Shown: piece after piece, positions 4,961 to 6,369 of the stretch | How positions within the stretch are numbered: position 1 is the first letter of the stretch | Layout: each line of letters opens with the position of its first letter | Program-made: the position numbers and the translations under genes | Assembly: GCA_030693565.1 (NCBI GenBank) | Contig: JAUYAJ010000126.1 | Span: 1 to 6,369, forward strand | Length of the DNA stretch: 6,369 nucleotides | Direction of reading: 5' to 3' | Source of the DNA: Rubrivivax sp. | Lineage (GTDB): Bacteria; Pseudomonadota; Gammaproteobacteria; Burkholderiales; Burkholderiaceae_C | The notes under the pieces: generated by a model | What the model was told of the DNA's origin: nothing | Database searches by the model: none | What the model saw: the letters and a program-made list of their open reading frames with translations, nothing else

Positions 4961-4990
4961 GGCGGCCAGCGCCGGCCTACACTGGCCGCC
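4961..4990. other. Perfect 9-bp dyad between the receptor gene and aceE
   Basis: GGCGGCCAG at 4961-4969 is exactly inverted as CTGGCCGCC at 4982-4990, with 12 bases between. No T-run follows (TCATCGTCGCC), so it is not a canonical terminator. The right arm overlaps the -10-like element at 4978-4983 upstream of aceE. It may be an operator, a factor-dependent terminator of the receptor gene, or both. Confidence 0.4.
4978..4983 (+). promoter_or_regulatory. Possible -10 element of aceE
   Basis: TACACT matches four of six positions of the -10 consensus, in the same CTA(C/G)A context as the elements at 1271 and 3200. Transcription would start near 4990, with a leader of about 23 bases before the ATG at 5013. 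No clear -35 hexamer is visible. Confidence 0.35.
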
Positions 4991-5012
4991 TCATCGTCGC
5001 CGGAATCCACAC

Positions 5013-6369
5013 ATGGGAGCCCATGAACCGCAATCCGACCCCGAACCCGGCCTGGACACCGACCCGCCGGAAACCCAGGAATGGATAGACGCCTTGCAGG
5101 CGGTGGTCGACCGCGCTGGCGCGGCGCGCGGCCTGTATCTGATTGAGCAGCTCGAGGAGCAGGCCCAGCAGCTCGGCATCGTGCCCCATGTGCAGCCTTA
5201 CTCGGCCTACCGCAACACCATCCCGCTGGAGCGCCAGGGCAGTTTCCCAGGCAACCCGGTCATCGAAGAGCGGCTGACGGCGATCATGCGCTGGAACGCG
5301 CTGGCGATGGTGGCGCGCGCCAACGCTGCCTATGGCGAGCTCGGCGGCCACATCGCGAGTTATGCGTCGGCGGCCGAGATCTTCGAGGTCGGCTTCAACC
5401 ACTTCTTCCGCGGCGACGGCGAGCAGCGCCGCGGCGACCTGGTCTATTTCCAGCCCCATTCGGCGCCCGGCGTTTATGCGCGCGCCTACCTCGAAGGCCG
5501 GCTCGGTGAAGAGCAGCTGGCACATTACCGCCAGGAACTCGGCGGCCCCGGGCTGAGCTCTTATCCGCACCCCTGGCTGATGCCGGACTTCTGGCAGTTC
5601 CCCACCGGCTCGATGGGTCTGGGCCCGCTGAACGCCGTCTACCAGGCGCGCTTCATGCGTTACCTGGCCGACCGCCGCTTGCTGGGCACCGCCGGCCGCC
5701 AGGTCTGGGGCGTGTTCGGTGACGGCGAGATGGATGAGCCCGAATCGATCGCCGGGCTGACGCTGGCGGCGCGCGAAAGGCTCGACAACCTGACCTTCAT
5801 CGTCAACTGCAACCTGCAGCGCCTGGACGGCCCGGTGCGCGGCAACGGTCAAGTGATTCAGGAGCTGGAGGCGCTGTTCACCGGCGCCGGCTGGAACGTC
5901 GTCAAGGTGTTGTGGGGCAGCGAATGGGACGCGCTCTTTGCGCGCGACACGCGCCATGTGCTGCTGCGCGCGCTCAGCCGCACCGTCGACGGCCAGTACC
6001 AGACCCTGGGCGCCAACGACGGCGCCTACAACATCGAACATTTCTTCCGCCAGGACCCCGAGGTGCAAAAGCTCGTCGCCCACATGAGCGAGGCCGAGAT
6101 CGACGGCCTCAAGCGCGGTGGCCACGACTTGCGCAAGCTCTACGCCGCCTTCGCCGCCGCGCAGGCGCACCGCGGCCGGCCGACGGTGATCCTGGCCAAG
6201 ACCAAGAAGGGCTTCGGCATGGGCGGGGTCGGCGAGTCGCGCATGACCTCGCACCAGGCCAAGAAGCTCGACGTCGACGCGCTCAAGGTGTTCCGCGACC
6301 GCTTTGCGCTGCCGATCGCCGACGACGACGTCACGAACCTGCGCTTTTACAAGCCGGCCGACGGCAGCC
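5013..6369 (+). CDS. aceE: Pyruvate dehydrogenase E1 component, homodimeric type (3' end outside window)
   Basis: AceE is the thiamine-diphosphate enzyme that decarboxylates pyruvate and passes the acetyl group to the E2 lipoyl domain of the cytoplasmic pyruvate dehydrogenase complex. The frame has no stop from 5013 to the window end and gives 452 residues, about half of the usual near-890. It aligns by eye with E. coli AceE throughout: NTIPLERQGSFPGN (68-81), RWNALAMVARA, LGGHIASYASAAEIFEVGFNHFF (110-132), GDLVYFQPHSAPGVYARA (141-158), LSSYPHPWLMPDFWQFPTGSMGLGP, and the ThDP motif running from GDGEMDEPES (236-245) to NCNLQRLDGP (265-274). His113 and His149 match the active-site histidines of the E. 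coli enzyme (His106, His142). Start: ATG 5013 with a weak GGAA 7 bases upstream; the ATG at 5023 is out of frame. The N-terminal PETQEWIDALQAVV matches the family start. aceF and lpd would be expected downstream. Confidence 0.96.
   Translation, partial: MGAHEPQSDPEPGLDTDPPETQEWIDALQAVVDRAGAARGLYLIEQLEEQAQQLGIVPHVQPYSAYRNTIPLERQGSFPGNPVIEERLTAIMRWNALAMVARANAAYGELGGHIASYASAAEIFEVGFNHFFRGDGEQRRGDLVYFQPHSAPGVYARAYLEGRLGEEQLAHYRQELGGPGLSSYPHPWLMPDFWQFPTGSMGLGPLNAVYQARFMRYLADRRLLGTAGRQVWGVFGDGEMDEPESIAGLTLAARERLDNLTFIVNCNLQRLDGPVRGNGQVIQELEALFTGAGWNVVKVLWGSEWDALFARDTRHVLLRALSRTVDGQYQTLGANDGAYNIEHFFRQDPEVQKLVAHMSEAEIDGLKRGGHDLRKLYAAFAAAQAHRGRPTVILAKTKKGFGMGGVGESRMTSHQAKKLDVDALKVFRDRFALPIADDDVTNLRFYKPADGS

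Noticed and set aside
4977..6254. Minus-strand open frame of 425 codons opposite aceE
   Set aside because: The + strand frame matches AceE residue by residue over 452 codons; the antisense frame is a by-product of G/C-rich third positions.

Overview
The window reads as ordinary chromosome from a high-GC betaproteobacterium, most likely Burkholderiales. The evidence is the strong G/C bias at third codon positions, the end of a tol-pal cluster (pal, cpoB/ybgF), a Bug-family solute-binding receptor (a family greatly expanded in that order), and a homodimeric-type pyruvate dehydrogenase E1 gene (aceE). All protein genes are on the + strand. The large minus-strand open frames are mirror images of GC-rich coding sequence. 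I see no insertion sequence, phage gene, CRISPR array, toxin-antitoxin pair or defence gene.

Layout. 1-394: 3' part of pal. 396-1235: cpoB/ybgF, one base after pal. 1236-1282: short gap with a GC-rich inverted repeat and a -10-like element so close to the next ATG that the mRNA may be leaderless. 1283-2398: YeeE/YedE-family sulfur-compound transporter. 2398-3231: tcdA, the enzyme that cyclises t6A37 in tRNA, sharing one base with the transporter stop. 3222-3297 and 3315-3390: two tandem tRNA-Lys genes, anticodons UUU and CUU. 3391-3943: about 550 bases with no convincing gene, starting with a 16-pair hairpin. 3944-4930: Bug/TctC-type receptor. 4931-5012: gap with a perfect 9-bp dyad and a -10-like element. 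5013-6369: aceE, cut by the window edge after about half its length.

How the genes relate. Pal and CpoB belong to the Tol-Pal envelope-constriction machinery. The transporter and tcdA form a tight pair and may be translationally coupled. tcdA runs physically into the first tRNA-Lys: its TAG stop is bases U8-A9-G10 of that tRNA, and its last codons also carry the probable tRNA promoter. tRNA-Lys reads AAR codons and carries t6A/ct6A37, so the enzyme gene overlaps the gene of a likely substrate. RNase P cleavage of a read-through transcript would remove the tcdA stop codon. I consider this the most interesting observation here. The receptor and aceE look like separate transcription units.

I do not see a clearly new multi-gene system. 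The points worth attention are the tcdA/tRNA overlap, the likely leaderless transporter mRNA, the hairpin and unexplained DNA after the tRNAs, and the dyad over the possible aceE promoter.
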